From 66-474 sp963771735 (GTDB lineage: Bacteria; Pseudomonadota; Gammaproteobacteria; Xanthomonadales; Rhodanobacteraceae), in contig CAVYUN010000002.1 in assembly GCA_963771735.1 (NCBI GenBank), positions 124,001-188,000 of the forward strand: DNA of 64,000 nt, written 5' to 3'. Every line of letters starts with the position of its first letter. The first letter of the stretch is position 1. The notes beneath the pieces are model-generated. The model was given only the letters and a program-made list of their open reading frames with translations. It had not been told where the DNA came from and searched no databases. The position numbers were made by a program, and so were the translations under genes. Positions 8,551 to 17,960 of the stretch are shown here, piece after piece.

Positions 8551-9246
8551 ATGCTGCTCGACCCCGCCGAAACCGCTGCGCTGGCCCTGAGTTTCAAGGT
8601 ATCGCTGACCGGCGTGGTGTGCTCGCTGCCGATCGCAATCGCATGTGCGTGGTTGCTGGCGCGCAAGCGGTTCATCGGCAAGCCTTTGTTCGAGGGCCTG
8701 CTGCTGTTGCCGCTGATCCTGCCGCCGGTGGTGACGGGCTATATCCTGCTGATCGTGTTCGGCCATCACGGCCCGATCGGACGCATGCTTGATGCGATGG
8801 GCTTGTCGATCGCGTTCCGCTGGACCGGCGCCGCGCTGGCCGCGGCGGTTATGGCGTTTCCGCTGCTGGTAGTGGCGCTGCGCAACGCGTTCGAATCGGT
8901 CGACCGCAAGCTTGAGAGCGCGGCCGCCACGTTGGGCGCCGGGCCGTGGCGGATTTTCTTCGGCATCACGTTGCCGCTTTCGTTGCGCGGACTGGTCGCG
9001 GGCCTTGCGCTGGCATTCGCGCGCGCTTTCGGTGAATTCGGCGCGACCATCACCTTCGTATCGTCGATTCCCGGGCAGACGCGCACCCTGCCGATCGCGC
9101 TCTACGAGCTTGTCTCCACCCCCGGTGGCGAAGATGGCGCGCTGCGGCTTACGCTGGTCGCGGTGATGGTGGCCCTGCTGGCGTCGCTGATTGCCGCGAC
9201 GATGTTGCTGCGCGGTGGCGCGCGCAGTGCCGAGGCTGAAGCATGA
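8551..9246 (+). CDS. modB: molybdate ABC transporter permease ModB
   Basis: 231 residues with about five membrane segments and the cytoplasmic EAA-type loop ESAAATLGAGPWRIFFGITL, followed by the FARAFGEFGATITF signature typical of ModB/CysT permeases. ATG 8551 starts 3 bp after the modA stop, and the stop overlaps modC by 4 bp (ATGA). It forms the inner-membrane channel through which ModA delivers molybdate. Confidence 0.95.
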   Translation: MLLDPAETAALALSFKVSLTGVVCSLPIAIACAWLLARKRFIGKPLFEGLLLLPLILPPVVTGYILLIVFGHHGPIGRMLDAMGLSIAFRWTGAALAAAVMAFPLLVVALRNAFESVDRKLESAAATLGAGPWRIFFGITLPLSLRGLVAGLALAFARAFGEFGATITFVSSIPGQTRTLPIALYELVSTPGGEDGALRLTLVAVMVALLASLIAATMLLRGGARSAEAEA

Positions 9247-9935
9247 TCGAACTGGATCTGGCTGTGCAACGCGGCGAATTCACGCTGGAACTCGCACTGG
9301 CCTCGCCCACGCGAGCACTGGCGCTGTTCGGTGATTCCGGTTGCGGCAAGACCTCGCTACTGCTCGCGATCGCGGGTTTGCTGCATCCGCGGCGCGGTCG
9401 CATCGCCATCGATGGCCGCGTGCTGTTCGACAGCGCCGCGCATGTCGACCTGCCGCCCGCGCGCCGCGATCTTGGCGTGGTGTTCCAGGATACGCGGCTG
9501 TTCCCGCACCTCACGGTTCGCGAAAATCTGCGCTACGGGATGTTGCACGGGGCACCGTCCACGCTATTCACGGACGTGGTGCAGTTGCTGAAACTGGGTG
9601 CGTTGCTGAAACGCAAGCCTGGCCAGCTTTCCGGCGGGCAGGGCCGGCGCGTCGCGATCGGGCGCGCACTGTTGCGGCAGCCGCAGACGCTGTTGCTGGA
9701 CGAACCCCTGGCCAACTTGCACCGCGAGGCACGCGCGGAGGTGCTCGAACATCTGCGCGGACTCAAGCACGAGTTCGCGGTTGCAACGCTGCTGGTCAGC
9801 CACCAGCCTGACGAAGTGATCGCGCTGGCCGACAGCGTCGCGCACATCGCCGACGGACGCCTCGCCGGCATCGAGAGCGTGGCAACGTTCAAGAGGTCGC
9901 TCGCGGATGCGCCGGACATCGCTGCGACCGGGTAA
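9243..9935 (+). CDS. modC: molybdate ABC transporter ATPase ModC, short form
   Basis: 230 residues. Walker A GDSGCGKTS at 30-38, Q-loop VVFQD at 79-83, signature LSGGQ at 129-133, Walker B LLLDEP at 150-155 and H-loop LVSHQ are all present. The D-loop reads LANLH instead of the common LAxLD. E. coli ModC is about 350 residues with a C-terminal Mop/TOBE molybdate-sensing domain; this protein ends before it, so substrate feedback through that domain is missing. It is coupled to modB by ATGA. Confidence 0.9.
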   Translation: MIELDLAVQRGEFTLELALASPTRALALFGDSGCGKTSLLLAIAGLLHPRRGRIAIDGRVLFDSAAHVDLPPARRDLGVVFQDTRLFPHLTVRENLRYGMLHGAPSTLFTDVVQLLKLGALLKRKPGQLSGGQGRRVAIGRALLRQPQTLLLDEPLANLHREARAEVLEHLRGLKHEFAVATLLVSHQPDEVIALADSVAHIADGRLAGIESVATFKRSLADAPDIAATG

Positions 9936-9973
9936 AGTGTCCGCGGCCAGACCTGTATGCGAGGTATCGATCG

Positions 9974-10469
9974 ATGCAAATTTCCCCGCCGCGAATCCTT
10001 TCCCGGACGCTGGGGCTGCTGTCCCTCGCAGGCGCCATCGCTGATCCTGTCCGGATGCTTCAACACCACCAAACTGCAACCCCCGACGGCCAGCATCCAG
10101 CAGTTGGCCGTACAGTCCGACGGCACGTGGACCACGGTGGTACGTTTCCAGAATTACAGCTACGACACCGGCATGCACGTGTACGCCATCGACGCAACGT
10201 TGACCCTCAACGGCAAGCCCGCGGGACACGTCGCGATCTCGCCGGCACTGGACATCCCTGCCATGGACGCCGACATCGCCACCGCCACCTTCAAGCCGGA
10301 TGCGGCCGGTGCGGCCGCGCTGGCCGCCGCCAAGAAAAATGCCGTCCAGTACGAACTCAAGGGCACGCTGTCCGTCGGCAAGGGCGACAAGGGCGGCGCG
10401 CAACCGTTCAAGCTCGACCACAAGGACTACATTTCCCCGGTTCCGGGAGTGTCCAACATCTGGCGCTGA
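9974..10469 (+). pseudogene. LEA14/WHy-like lipoprotein, frameshifted in the signal peptide
   Basis: The 5' frame from ATG 9974 encodes a signal sequence (MQISPPRILSRTLGLLSLAG...), but the lipobox LILSGC and the whole mature protein lie one base out of phase. Skipping G10040 gives a 164-residue lipoprotein with Cys28 at the cleavage site. The mature part (TASIQQLAVQSDGTWTTVV..., paired beta strands, NGKPAGH) resembles the water-stress/LEA-2 fold of small periplasmic lipoproteins. As written, the gene has no export signal on its mature frame. It follows modC by about 40 bp. Confidence 0.7.
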
Positions 10470-10607
10470 GGAACCTCAACGCGGCAGCACTCGTCATGCC
10501 GCGACGCTGCATGTACCCTCCATGCGTTGTGCTGCGGCGACGGACGTATGTCATCGCCCGCACCCCGAGATGCCTCCCCTGCACCATGGATTGCCTGGAT
10601 TGAGCCC

Positions 10608-12401
10608 ATGACCACGAACTACACCGCGCCGCTCGCCGATATCCGCTTCGACCTTTACGATCTGCTGCAGGTGGAAAAGACCTTCGCGAAACTGCCCGGC
10701 TGCGAAAGCCTCAACCGTGAATTGATCGATGCCGTGCTGGAGGAAGCCGCGAAGTTCTCGCAAGCGGTACTGGCACCGCTCAACGAAACCGGCGACCGGC
10801 AGGGTTGCAGCTTCGACAAGGACACCGGCGAAGTGAAGACGCCGGATGGCTTCAGGCAGGCCTACCGGCAATTCGTCGAGGGCGGCTGGGCCGGCCTGAC
10901 GGCGCCGGAAGCGTTCGGCGGGCAAGGGCTTCCGGAGGCGATCGGCGCGCCGGTCAAGGAACTGATCGATTCGGCCAACCTCGCCTGGGGTACCTATCCA
11001 CTGTTGTCGCACGGCGCGATCGAGGCGTTGCGCGTGCACGGCGAGGATTGGCAGAAGGAAGCGTTCCTCAAGCGCATCGTCGCCGGCGAGTGGACCGGCA
11101 CGATGTGCCTGACCGAACCGCACTGCGGTTCCGACCTCGGCCTGTTGAAGACCCGCGCCGAACCGAAAAAGGACGGCAGCTACGCGATCAGCGGCACCAA
11201 GATCTTCATCACCGCGGGCGAGCACGACTTCACCGACAACATCGTGCACCTGGTGCTGGCGCGCCTGCCGGACGCGCCGCAAGGCGTGAAGGGCATCTCG
11301 CTGTTCATCGTGCCGAAACTCAAGGTCGGCAAGAACGGCAAGGTCGGCAAGCGCAATGCAGTGCGCTGCGGGGCGATCGAACACAAGATGGGCCTGAAGG
11401 GTTCGGCCACCTGCGTGATGAATTTCGACGGCGCGCAGGGCTGGTTGATCGGCGAGGCCAACAAGGGCTTGAACGCGATGTTCACCATGATGAACACCGC
11501 GCGGCTGGCGGTGGGCTTGCAGGGACTCGCGCTGTCCGAGCGCGCCTACCAGAACTCCCTGAGCTACGCGCGCGAACGCCTGCAAATGCGTTCGCTTTCC
11601 GGCACGAAGTTTCCCGACAAGCCCGCCGACCCGCTGATCGTGCACGGCGACGTGCGCCGCATGCTGCTGACCCAGAAGTCCTTGATCGAGGGCGGCCGCG
11701 CGCTCGGCCTGTACGCCGCCAAGCTGGTCGACGTCCAGCATCGTTCGCAGGACGCAGCCGAAGCCAGGCGCGCCGAGGCGCTGGTGTCGTTCCTGACGCC
11801 CATCGTGAAAGCCCTGCTGACCGAGAATGCCAACGAATGCACCAGCCTCGCGCTGCAGATCTATGGCGGCCACGGCTACATCGCCGAACAGGGCATGGAG
11901 CAGTACGCCCGCGACGCGCGCATCACCACCATCTACGAGGGCACCACCGGCATCCAGGCCCTGGACCTGCTGGGCCGCAAGATCATGCAACAGAAGGCCG
12001 AGGGCATGCGGTTGTTCGTGCAGGGACTCGGCGCGTTCTGCGCGCACCACGCCAAGGACGAGTCGCTCAAGGAATTCATGCCCAAGCTCGCGGCACTGGC
12101 GAAGGAATGGGCCCAGGTCACCCGGGTGCTCGCCAAGCGCGCGGCGGCGAATCCCGACGAGATCGGGGCGGCCGCATACGATTACCTTTTCTATTCCGGC
12201 TACATCGCGCTGGCCGAGGCCTGGGTGCGCAGCGTGGCCGCGGCGGATGCGTCATCGCAATCCGACGACTTCAAGCAGTCCAAGCGCCTGACCGCACGCT
12301 TTTACTTCGCCCGGATCCTGCCGCGCACGCGTGCGCATCTCGCGGCGATGCAGGCCGGCGCCGACAGCCTGTTCGCGATGCCGGATGCGCTGTTCGGATA
12401 A
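10608..12401 (+). CDS. acyl-CoA dehydrogenase, long (DmdC-like) subfamily
   Basis: 597 residues from ATG 10608. N-terminal alpha domain, then a flavin-binding middle domain (MCLTEPHCGSDLG) and a C-terminal domain with YEGTTGIQALDLLGRK from about residue 443, followed by an extra helical C-terminal extension. This layout fits the roughly 600-residue acyl-CoA dehydrogenases related to 3-methylmercaptopropionyl-CoA dehydrogenase and to beta-oxidation enzymes. It would oxidise an acyl-CoA to the trans-2-enoyl-CoA, passing electrons to ETF. The exact substrate is not predictable, and no other beta-oxidation genes are adjacent. Confidence 0.9.
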   Translation: MTTNYTAPLADIRFDLYDLLQVEKTFAKLPGCESLNRELIDAVLEEAAKFSQAVLAPLNETGDRQGCSFDKDTGEVKTPDGFRQAYRQFVEGGWAGLTAPEAFGGQGLPEAIGAPVKELIDSANLAWGTYPLLSHGAIEALRVHGEDWQKEAFLKRIVAGEWTGTMCLTEPHCGSDLGLLKTRAEPKKDGSYAISGTKIFITAGEHDFTDNIVHLVLARLPDAPQGVKGISLFIVPKLKVGKNGKVGKRNAVRCGAIEHKMGLKGSATCVMNFDGAQGWLIGEANKGLNAMFTMMNTARLAVGLQGLALSERAYQNSLSYARERLQMRSLSGTKFPDKPADPLIVHGDVRRMLLTQKSLIEGGRALGLYAAKLVDVQHRSQDAAEARRAEALVSFLTPIVKALLTENANECTSLALQIYGGHGYIAEQGMEQYARDARITTIYEGTTGIQALDLLGRKIMQQKAEGMRLFVQGLGAFCAHHAKDESLKEFMPKLAALAKEWAQVTRVLAKRAAANPDEIGAAAYDYLFYSGYIALAEAWVRSVAAADASSQSDDFKQSKRLTARFYFARILPRTRAHLAAMQAGADSLFAMPDALFG

Positions 12402-12407
12402 CTCCGC

Positions 12408-12881
12408 GTGAGCGACGCGATCCGCATCCGCCCCGCCATCGCCGACGACAAGGACTTCATCCTGTCGCTGACGCCACGCTTCGTATCCTTCGACTTGCCA
12501 AAGGGCCGGCGCAAAGGCGAGACGCAGGCAGCCATTCGCGCCGACATCGAGCATGCCTGGGACGAGGCGCCTCCCAGCGATCATTTTTTCGTCGCCGAAG
12601 ATGCTGACACGACGCGCGTCGGTTTCCTGCACCTGCAGGTACAACGCGATTTTTTCTCGGGCGCGCGCGCCTGCCATGTCTCCGATCTCGCGGTCGCCCC
12701 CGGACATGATGGCAGCGGCATCGGTCGCGCCCTGCTTGCGCACGCGGAAACCTGGGCGCGCGCCCACCGTTGCAAGCTGCTGACGCTCAGCGTCTTCCCC
12801 GGAAACACGCGGGCGCGCTCCCTGTACGAACGATCCGGCTTCGCGACCGATCTAGTCCGCATGACAAAATCATTGCGCTGA
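12408..12881 (+). CDS. GNAT-family N-acetyltransferase
   Basis: 157 residues from a GTG at 12408, 6 bp behind the acyl-CoA dehydrogenase stop. The acetyl-CoA-binding motif A is visible as VSDLAVAPGHDGSGIGRALL, followed by a motif-B-like VFPGNTRARSLYERSGF. The acceptor is unknown. The close spacing suggests co-transcription with the dehydrogenase, though a functional link is not evident. Confidence 0.85.
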   Translation: MSDAIRIRPAIADDKDFILSLTPRFVSFDLPKGRRKGETQAAIRADIEHAWDEAPPSDHFFVAEDADTTRVGFLHLQVQRDFFSGARACHVSDLAVAPGHDGSGIGRALLAHAETWARAHRCKLLTLSVFPGNTRARSLYERSGFATDLVRMTKSLR

Positions 12882-12926
12882 CCCCGCTACCGCTTCGCAA
12901 CAAAATTGTTCTATGCTGCGCAGGTC

Positions 12927-13547
12927 ATGGACTCGCACACAGCCAGCTCCATCGAACACGCCGGGCGTGCCGTCGCGGATCTGCACACCACCCGCGTGCT
13001 CTCGCTCGACGCCGCCGGGCGCATCCTCGACTGGATCAGCTGGCAGGACGCCGCGTGCCTGTACGTGCGTGATGCGGTCGCCTGGACACTGGGCGAGCCT
13101 TGCCTGACCCTGCACGGTGGTTGCAGCCGTGATACCGGCGAACAAAGCCTGCTGTCGCTGCATCCGATCGTGGCCAGCCGCGGCCATTGCCACAGCAGTG
13201 CGATCGATCCCTCGCCCGCGCTCAGCAACGCCGCGCTGTTCGCACGTGATCGCTACCTGTGCCTTTACTGCGGCAAGCATTGCTCACGCAATGAACTCAC
13301 GCGCGACCACGTGATGCCGCTATCGCGCGGTGGCCGCGACACATGGGTGAACGTGGTATCCGCCTGTCTTGCCTGCAATCTGAAAAAGGGCGGCCGCAAT
13401 CCACAGCAGGCGGGCATGCCGCTGCTGGCGGTGCCTTACAAGCCGAGCTGGGTGGAACACCTGATCCTGTCCAACCGCAACATCCTGGCCGACCAGATGG
13501 AATTTCTGGTGCATCACCTGCCCCGGGACCGCCGGCCCGCGGCCTGA
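12927..13547 (+). CDS. HNH endonuclease family protein
   Basis: 206 residues from ATG 12927; an in-frame TTG at 12906 is possible. The C-terminal half holds a zinc-ribbon HNH motif: CLYC at 112-115, RDHVMPLSRGG at 126-136 and CLAC at 147-150. The N-terminal half has a conserved-looking VLSLDAAGRILDWISWQDA segment typical of a widespread chromosomal HNH family outside restriction systems. The target is unknown; no methyltransferase or toxin partner is adjacent. Confidence 0.85.
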   Translation: MDSHTASSIEHAGRAVADLHTTRVLSLDAAGRILDWISWQDAACLYVRDAVAWTLGEPCLTLHGGCSRDTGEQSLLSLHPIVASRGHCHSSAIDPSPALSNAALFARDRYLCLYCGKHCSRNELTRDHVMPLSRGGRDTWVNVVSACLACNLKKGGRNPQQAGMPLLAVPYKPSWVEHLILSNRNILADQMEFLVHHLPRDRRPAA

Positions 13548-13607
13548 CGCCCACCCGAACGGCGCACGCCGCATGCGCGAACCACCGCGCTGCGCGACAA
13601 TGCGCGG

Positions 13608-15410
13608 ATGATCGACCGCAACCGCTATCCACTGCTGGCCCGCATCGATTCGCCGGCCGACCTCAAGCTTCTGCCCGACACGGAACTGCCGCAGGTCGCC
13701 GACGAGCTGCGCGCCTACCTGATCGAATCGGTCGCCAGCGTCGGCGGCCACTTCGGCGCGGGTCTCGGCGTGGTCGAACTCACGATCGCCCTGCACTACC
13801 TGTACGACACGCCGCGTGACCGCCTGGTGTGGGACGTGGGCCACCAGGGTTATCCGCACAAGATCCTGACCGGCCGCCGCGACCGCATCACCAGCATCAA
13901 GAAAAAGGATGGCCTGGCACCATTTCCGTCACGCGCGGAGAGCGAGTACGACACTTTCGGCGTCGGCCACGCCTCCACGTCGATCTCCGCCGCGCTGGGC
14001 ATGGCGATCGCACTGCAACGCCGCGGCGACGACCGCAAGGTGGTGGCCGTGATCGGCGACGGCGCGATCACCGGCGGCATGGCCTACGAGGCGTTGAACC
14101 ACGCGGGCGGCGTCGCACCCGACATGCTGGTGGTGCTGAACGACAACGGCATGTCGATCAGCGAGAACGTCGGCGGCCTCGACCGCACCCTCGCGCGCCT
14201 GCGCGCGGGCGAGGCCGGTGAATCCGGACCGCATCCGGAAGCCCTGTTCGAGGAACTCGGCTTCGCCTATTCCGGGCCGGTCGACGGGCACGACCTGCCG
14301 GCGCTTCTCGCCGCGCTGCGCGCGGTGAAGGACCGGAGCGGCCCGCAATTGCTGCACGTGGTCACCACCAAGGGCAAGGGCTACGCCCACGCCGAGCGGG
14401 CGCAGATCAAATACCACGCGGTCGCCCGTTTCGATCCCGCACAAGGCGTCGCCCGCGCCACGGCGAAAGCGCCGACCTACAGCGAGGTGTTCGGCGACTG
14501 GTTGTGCGACATGGCCGCGAACGATCCACATCTGGTCGCGATTACCCCGGCGATGCGCGAAGGCTCCGGCATGGTGCGCTTTTCGCAGGATTTCCCTGGT
14601 CGCTATTTAGACGTCGCGATCGCCGAGCAGCATGCGGTGACGCTGGCCGCAGGCCTGGCCTGCGAGGGCATGAAACCCGTGGTCGCGATCTATTCGACCT
14701 TCCTGCAGCGTGCCTACGACCAATTGATCCACGACGTTGCGCTGCAGAATCTCGATGTCACCTTCGCGATCGACCGCGCCGGCGTGGTCGGCCCCGACGG
14801 CCCGACCCACGCGGGCAGTTTCGATCTCTCTTATCTGCGCTGCATCCCCAACATGGTCGTGATGGCACCGGCCGACGAAAACGAGTGCCGGCAATTGCTG
14901 ACCACGGGCTTCCGCCACAGCGGACCCGCCGCAATCCGATATCCGCGTGGCGGCGGTCCGGGCGTCGCGATCGAACCGACGCTGGCGACGCTACCCGTCG
15001 GCAAGGCGGAAGTGCGCCGACACGGACACGGCATCGCGCTGCTCGCATTCGGTTGCACCCTCGCACCCGCGCAAAACGTCGGCGATGAACTCGACGCCAC
15101 CGTCGTCAACATGCGTTTCGTCAAACCGCTGGACGAGGCGCTGGTGCTGGAACTCGCGCGCACCCACGATGCACTGGTGACGCTGGAAGACAACGCCGTC
15201 TCCGGCGGCGCGGGATCGGCCGTGAACGAACTGTTGGCCGCGCACGGCATCGAAATCCCGCTGCTGCAGCTCGGCCTGCCGGATGCGTTCCTCGAACACG
15301 CCTCGCGCGGGCAATTACTGGCCGAGGCTGGGCTGGATGTCGACGGAATCCGTCGTGCAATCCTTGCGCGTCTTCCGCAATTGGCAACCGCCCTGCGTAC
15401 CGCCATTTAG
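13608..15410 (+). CDS. dxs: 1-deoxy-D-xylulose-5-phosphate synthase
   Basis: 600 residues. It condenses pyruvate and glyceraldehyde-3-phosphate to DXP, the entry step of the MEP isoprenoid pathway and a precursor for thiamine and pyridoxal. Visible motifs: GHFGAGLGVVELT, HASTSISAALGMA at 121-133, thiamine diphosphate motif GDGAITGGMAYEALNHAG at 150-167, and DGPTHAGSFDLSYLR in the pyrimidine domain. Slightly shorter than the E. coli enzyme (620). The product feeds IspB, encoded at about 46.4 kb. Confidence 0.97.
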   Translation: MIDRNRYPLLARIDSPADLKLLPDTELPQVADELRAYLIESVASVGGHFGAGLGVVELTIALHYLYDTPRDRLVWDVGHQGYPHKILTGRRDRITSIKKKDGLAPFPSRAESEYDTFGVGHASTSISAALGMAIALQRRGDDRKVVAVIGDGAITGGMAYEALNHAGGVAPDMLVVLNDNGMSISENVGGLDRTLARLRAGEAGESGPHPEALFEELGFAYSGPVDGHDLPALLAALRAVKDRSGPQLLHVVTTKGKGYAHAERAQIKYHAVARFDPAQGVARATAKAPTYSEVFGDWLCDMAANDPHLVAITPAMREGSGMVRFSQDFPGRYLDVAIAEQHAVTLAAGLACEGMKPVVAIYSTFLQRAYDQLIHDVALQNLDVTFAIDRAGVVGPDGPTHAGSFDLSYLRCIPNMVVMAPADENECRQLLTTGFRHSGPAAIRYPRGGGPGVAIEPTLATLPVGKAEVRRHGHGIALLAFGCTLAPAQNVGDELDATVVNMRFVKPLDEALVLELARTHDALVTLEDNAVSGGAGSAVNELLAAHGIEIPLLQLGLPDAFLEHASRGQLLAEAGLDVDGIRRAILARLPQLATALRTAI

Positions 15411-15438
15411 CGCGCTCGTTTGGCGACTCGCAAAAAGC

Positions 15439-15540
15439 AGATTCCGGGTTCCGCCGCGATGAAACCGCGGCGGCCGGGAATGACGAGAGTCCCCGTTGAC
15501 GTCATTCCGGACGCTGCGCGAAACGCAGAACCCGGAATCT
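15439..15540. repeat. REP-like inverted repeat between convergent genes
   Basis: Outer arms AGATTCCGGGTTC (15439-15451) and its exact complement (15528-15540) enclose a second inverted pair built on CGGGAATGACG (15475-15485) and CGTCATTCCGG (15500-15510). The block fills the gap between the dxs and S9-peptidase stops. It looks like the dispersed intergenic repeats common in proteobacteria and may also terminate transcription from both sides. Confidence 0.75.
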
Positions 15541-15547
15541 TCCCTTC

Positions 15548-17602
15548 TCAATCTTCCGGTCCCGTCCACTTCTTGAGCCAATCGATCACGACCTTGTGCC
15601 ACTGCACGCTGTTCTGCGGCTTCAATACCAGGTGGTCCTCGTCGGGGAAGTTGAGGAACTCGCTGGGGATGCCGCGCCGCTGCAGCGCGGTGAACGCGCC
15701 GATGCCTTGCGAATCCGGGATGCGGTAGTCGAGGCTGTCGTGGATGATCAGCATCGGCACGCGCCATTCCTTGACGTGATCGATCGGATTGAACTTCTCG
15801 TAGTTCTCCGGATGCTCCCATTGCGTACCGCCGTTCTCGTGTTCTTCGAACCACAACTCGTCGGTCGCGTAGTACATCATGCGCGCATCGAATACGCCGT
15901 CGTGATCGACGAAGCACTTCCAGGGCTTGTTCCACACGCCGGCCATCCAGTAGACCATGTAGCCGCCATAGCTCGCGCCGAGCGCGCAGGCGTCGTTGCC
16001 GTCGAGATACGGGAATTGCTTCAGCGCCGCGGCCCAGCCCTTTTGCAGGTCTTCCAGTGGACGGTCGCCCCAATGCCGCGAAATCGCGTCGGTGAATGCC
16101 TGGCCGTAACCGACCGAGCCGTGGAAGTTGATCGTGACCACCGCGAACCCCGCGCCCGCGTACACCTGCGGATTCCAGCGGTAATGGAACTCGTCCGGCC
16201 ACGCACCCTGCGGCCCGCCGTGGATCAGGAACGCGACGGGATATTTCCGGCCAGGTTTGGCGCCGACCGGAGGCATCACATAGCCATGCACGGTGTCGCC
16301 GTTCCAGCCCTTGAAGGTGAACCAGTGCGCCTTGGAGAATTCGACATCGGCAAGACGCGCGGCATTGAAATGCGTGACCCGGGCGAGATCGCCGCCATTC
16401 GCGGTCAACGTGTACAAGTCGGTCGGATGCGTGAAATCCTGGCGCGCGGCTACGATCTTGTCGCCGGCCACGTCGAAACCGAGCAGGCTGCCGTCGCTCA
16501 GCAATTTCGTCGGCTTGCCGGTGGCGACGTCGACGGCATACAGCGCGACGTTGCCCTGGTCAGCCACCGTGGTGTAAAGCGTCTTGCCATCGGCGGACAA
16601 TTCCAGCGGACCCGCCGAACGATCCCAGTGCGGGTCGATTTCGCGCGTCGCGCCGGTCGCGAGATCCAGCGCCATGATGCCGAAGCGGTCGGCCTCGAAT
16701 CCCGGCACCTTCATCGCGAGGTAGTAAAGCGTCTTGCCGTCGTGGGAGGGCAGCGGGAACGCGTCCCATGCCTTGTTGGCGGCGGTCAGGTTCCTGGGCG
16801 CGGCCGAACCGTCGGCCGGCACCGAATACACGTCGAAATTGGTGGACCATGGCTCGGTCTTGCCGGCAATGCGCACGTCGAAATAGATCGTCTTGCCGTC
16901 CGGCGACCACGCGTACTCGGCGTTGCTGCCATCGGGCTTGGACGGCACGTCGCCATCGATGCCGCGGGTCAGCAGCACCGGCTTGGCCGAACCTTCCAGA
17001 GGCATCACGAACAACTGCCCGCGGCGATGGTCGGACCATTCGTTCCAGTGCCGCACGAAAAGACGGTGATAAAGGCGGCCGGTCCCGACTTGCTTCTTCC
17101 GCGCATCCAGCTTCTCGCGCGTGCACTCCAGCGTGGTGCAGTCCTCGAACATCTGCGCCGAAAACAGCAGCGATTTGCCGTCCGGGGACAATTTGAAATT
17201 GTCGACGTCGACCGGCAGATGGGTCACCTGCACCGGCTCGCCACCCGCGACCGGTACCGACCACAGTTGGGTCGAATCCTTGTCGGTGGCGAGGAAATAA
17301 AGGGTCTTGCCGTCGGGCGAGAACGCCGGGCTGTTGGCGTTCAATTTCAAATCGGTGGCCCGCCGCGGCTCGGCTCCCTTGCGGGCAAGGTCAAGCAGCC
17401 ACACGCTGGTGACGCCCTTGTTGGCGTCCCAGTCGGTGCTGCGCACCGTAAAGGCGACATCATTGCCGCTAGGCGACAGATGTGGATCGGACACGCGATC
17501 CATCATCGCCAGATCGTGTGCATTGAACGGATGCGGCGCAGCCATGGCGGCTCCCGATGCGACGGCCAGCACGAGCATGCAGACAGCAAGGCGAAGGTTC
17601 AT
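15548..17602 (-). CDS. S9-family prolyl oligopeptidase, secreted (DPP-type)
   Basis: 684 residues. Sec signal peptide (MNLRLAVCMLVLAVASGAAM, cleavage near AAP), a beta-propeller of TolB/WD-like repeats (SPDGKTLYFLA, SPDGKSLLFSA) and a C-terminal alpha/beta hydrolase. Catalytic triad candidates: Ser in GASYGGYM (about 541), Asp in HDSLDYRIP (about 620) and His in DEDHLVLKP (about 655). It resembles dipeptidyl-peptidase 5/acylaminoacyl peptidase types that trim peptides in the periplasm. It is a single gene, convergent with dxs. Confidence 0.92.
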   Translation of the reverse strand: MNLRLAVCMLVLAVASGAAMAAPHPFNAHDLAMMDRVSDPHLSPSGNDVAFTVRSTDWDANKGVTSVWLLDLARKGAEPRRATDLKLNANSPAFSPDGKTLYFLATDKDSTQLWSVPVAGGEPVQVTHLPVDVDNFKLSPDGKSLLFSAQMFEDCTTLECTREKLDARKKQVGTGRLYHRLFVRHWNEWSDHRRGQLFVMPLEGSAKPVLLTRGIDGDVPSKPDGSNAEYAWSPDGKTIYFDVRIAGKTEPWSTNFDVYSVPADGSAAPRNLTAANKAWDAFPLPSHDGKTLYYLAMKVPGFEADRFGIMALDLATGATREIDPHWDRSAGPLELSADGKTLYTTVADQGNVALYAVDVATGKPTKLLSDGSLLGFDVAGDKIVAARQDFTHPTDLYTLTANGGDLARVTHFNAARLADVEFSKAHWFTFKGWNGDTVHGYVMPPVGAKPGRKYPVAFLIHGGPQGAWPDEFHYRWNPQVYAGAGFAVVTINFHGSVGYGQAFTDAISRHWGDRPLEDLQKGWAAALKQFPYLDGNDACALGASYGGYMVYWMAGVWNKPWKCFVDHDGVFDARMMYYATDELWFEEHENGGTQWEHPENYEKFNPIDHVKEWRVPMLIIHDSLDYRIPDSQGIGAFTALQRRGIPSEFLNFPDEDHLVLKPQNSVQWHKVVIDWLKKWTGPED

Positions 17603-17702
17603 CGTCGCTCCCCGGCAGGCGTGAAAGCACAAACTTACCGCGCCTGCAGGCAGGTCACAAGCGCGGGGTGGCCGGAAATCGCGAATGGGTAGGCAGATGA
17701 CA

Positions 17703-17716
17703 TTGACGTGGATCAA
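17703..17716. promoter_or_regulatory. FNR/Anr-type box candidate
   Basis: TTGACGTGGATCAA matches the FNR/Anr pattern TTGAT-N4-ATCAA in nine of ten half-site bases. It lies about 100 bp upstream of the S9 peptidase start and about 390 bp upstream of the PilB-like start. Confidence 0.4.
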
Positions 17717-17755
17717 TGACTCCGCCGGGTGCGTGCTGTAAAGCTGGTGGCATGA

Positions 17756-17769
17756 TTGACGCGCGTCAA
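17756..17769. promoter_or_regulatory. TTGACGC/GCGTCAA palindrome
   Basis: TTGACGCGCGTCAA is a perfect 14-bp dyad with the same TTGAC half-site as the box 53 bp upstream. Two related sites about five helical turns apart suggest CRP/FNR-family binding. Confidence 0.4.
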
Positions 17770-17946
17770 CTGCGCCGGGCGCGCAGGGTCTACACTTGCC
17801 ATGCAAAAAGGTCGGTGCAAGATGTGATCTCGGCGGCGGCGGGTGCCACGCCGTGAAGTCGGCCCGGGAATGGATGCCGTCGGGTCATTCCAGAATCGAG
17901 TGATCGCTTCCATGACACGCCTCATCCATCGGTGGCCCGCGGAACT

Positions 17947-17960
17947 GTCCAGTACTGGAC
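17947..17960. promoter_or_regulatory. 14-bp perfect palindrome, operator candidate
   Basis: GTCCAGTACTGGAC is self-complementary and sits 137 bp before the PilB-like ATG. Its half-site differs from the TTGAC sites. No regulator can be named. Confidence 0.35.

Noticed and set aside
15596..17692. 698-codon frame antisense to the S9 peptidase
   Set aside because: Arg/Val/Gly-rich shadow with no domains; the opposite strand has an intact signal peptide and catalytic triad.
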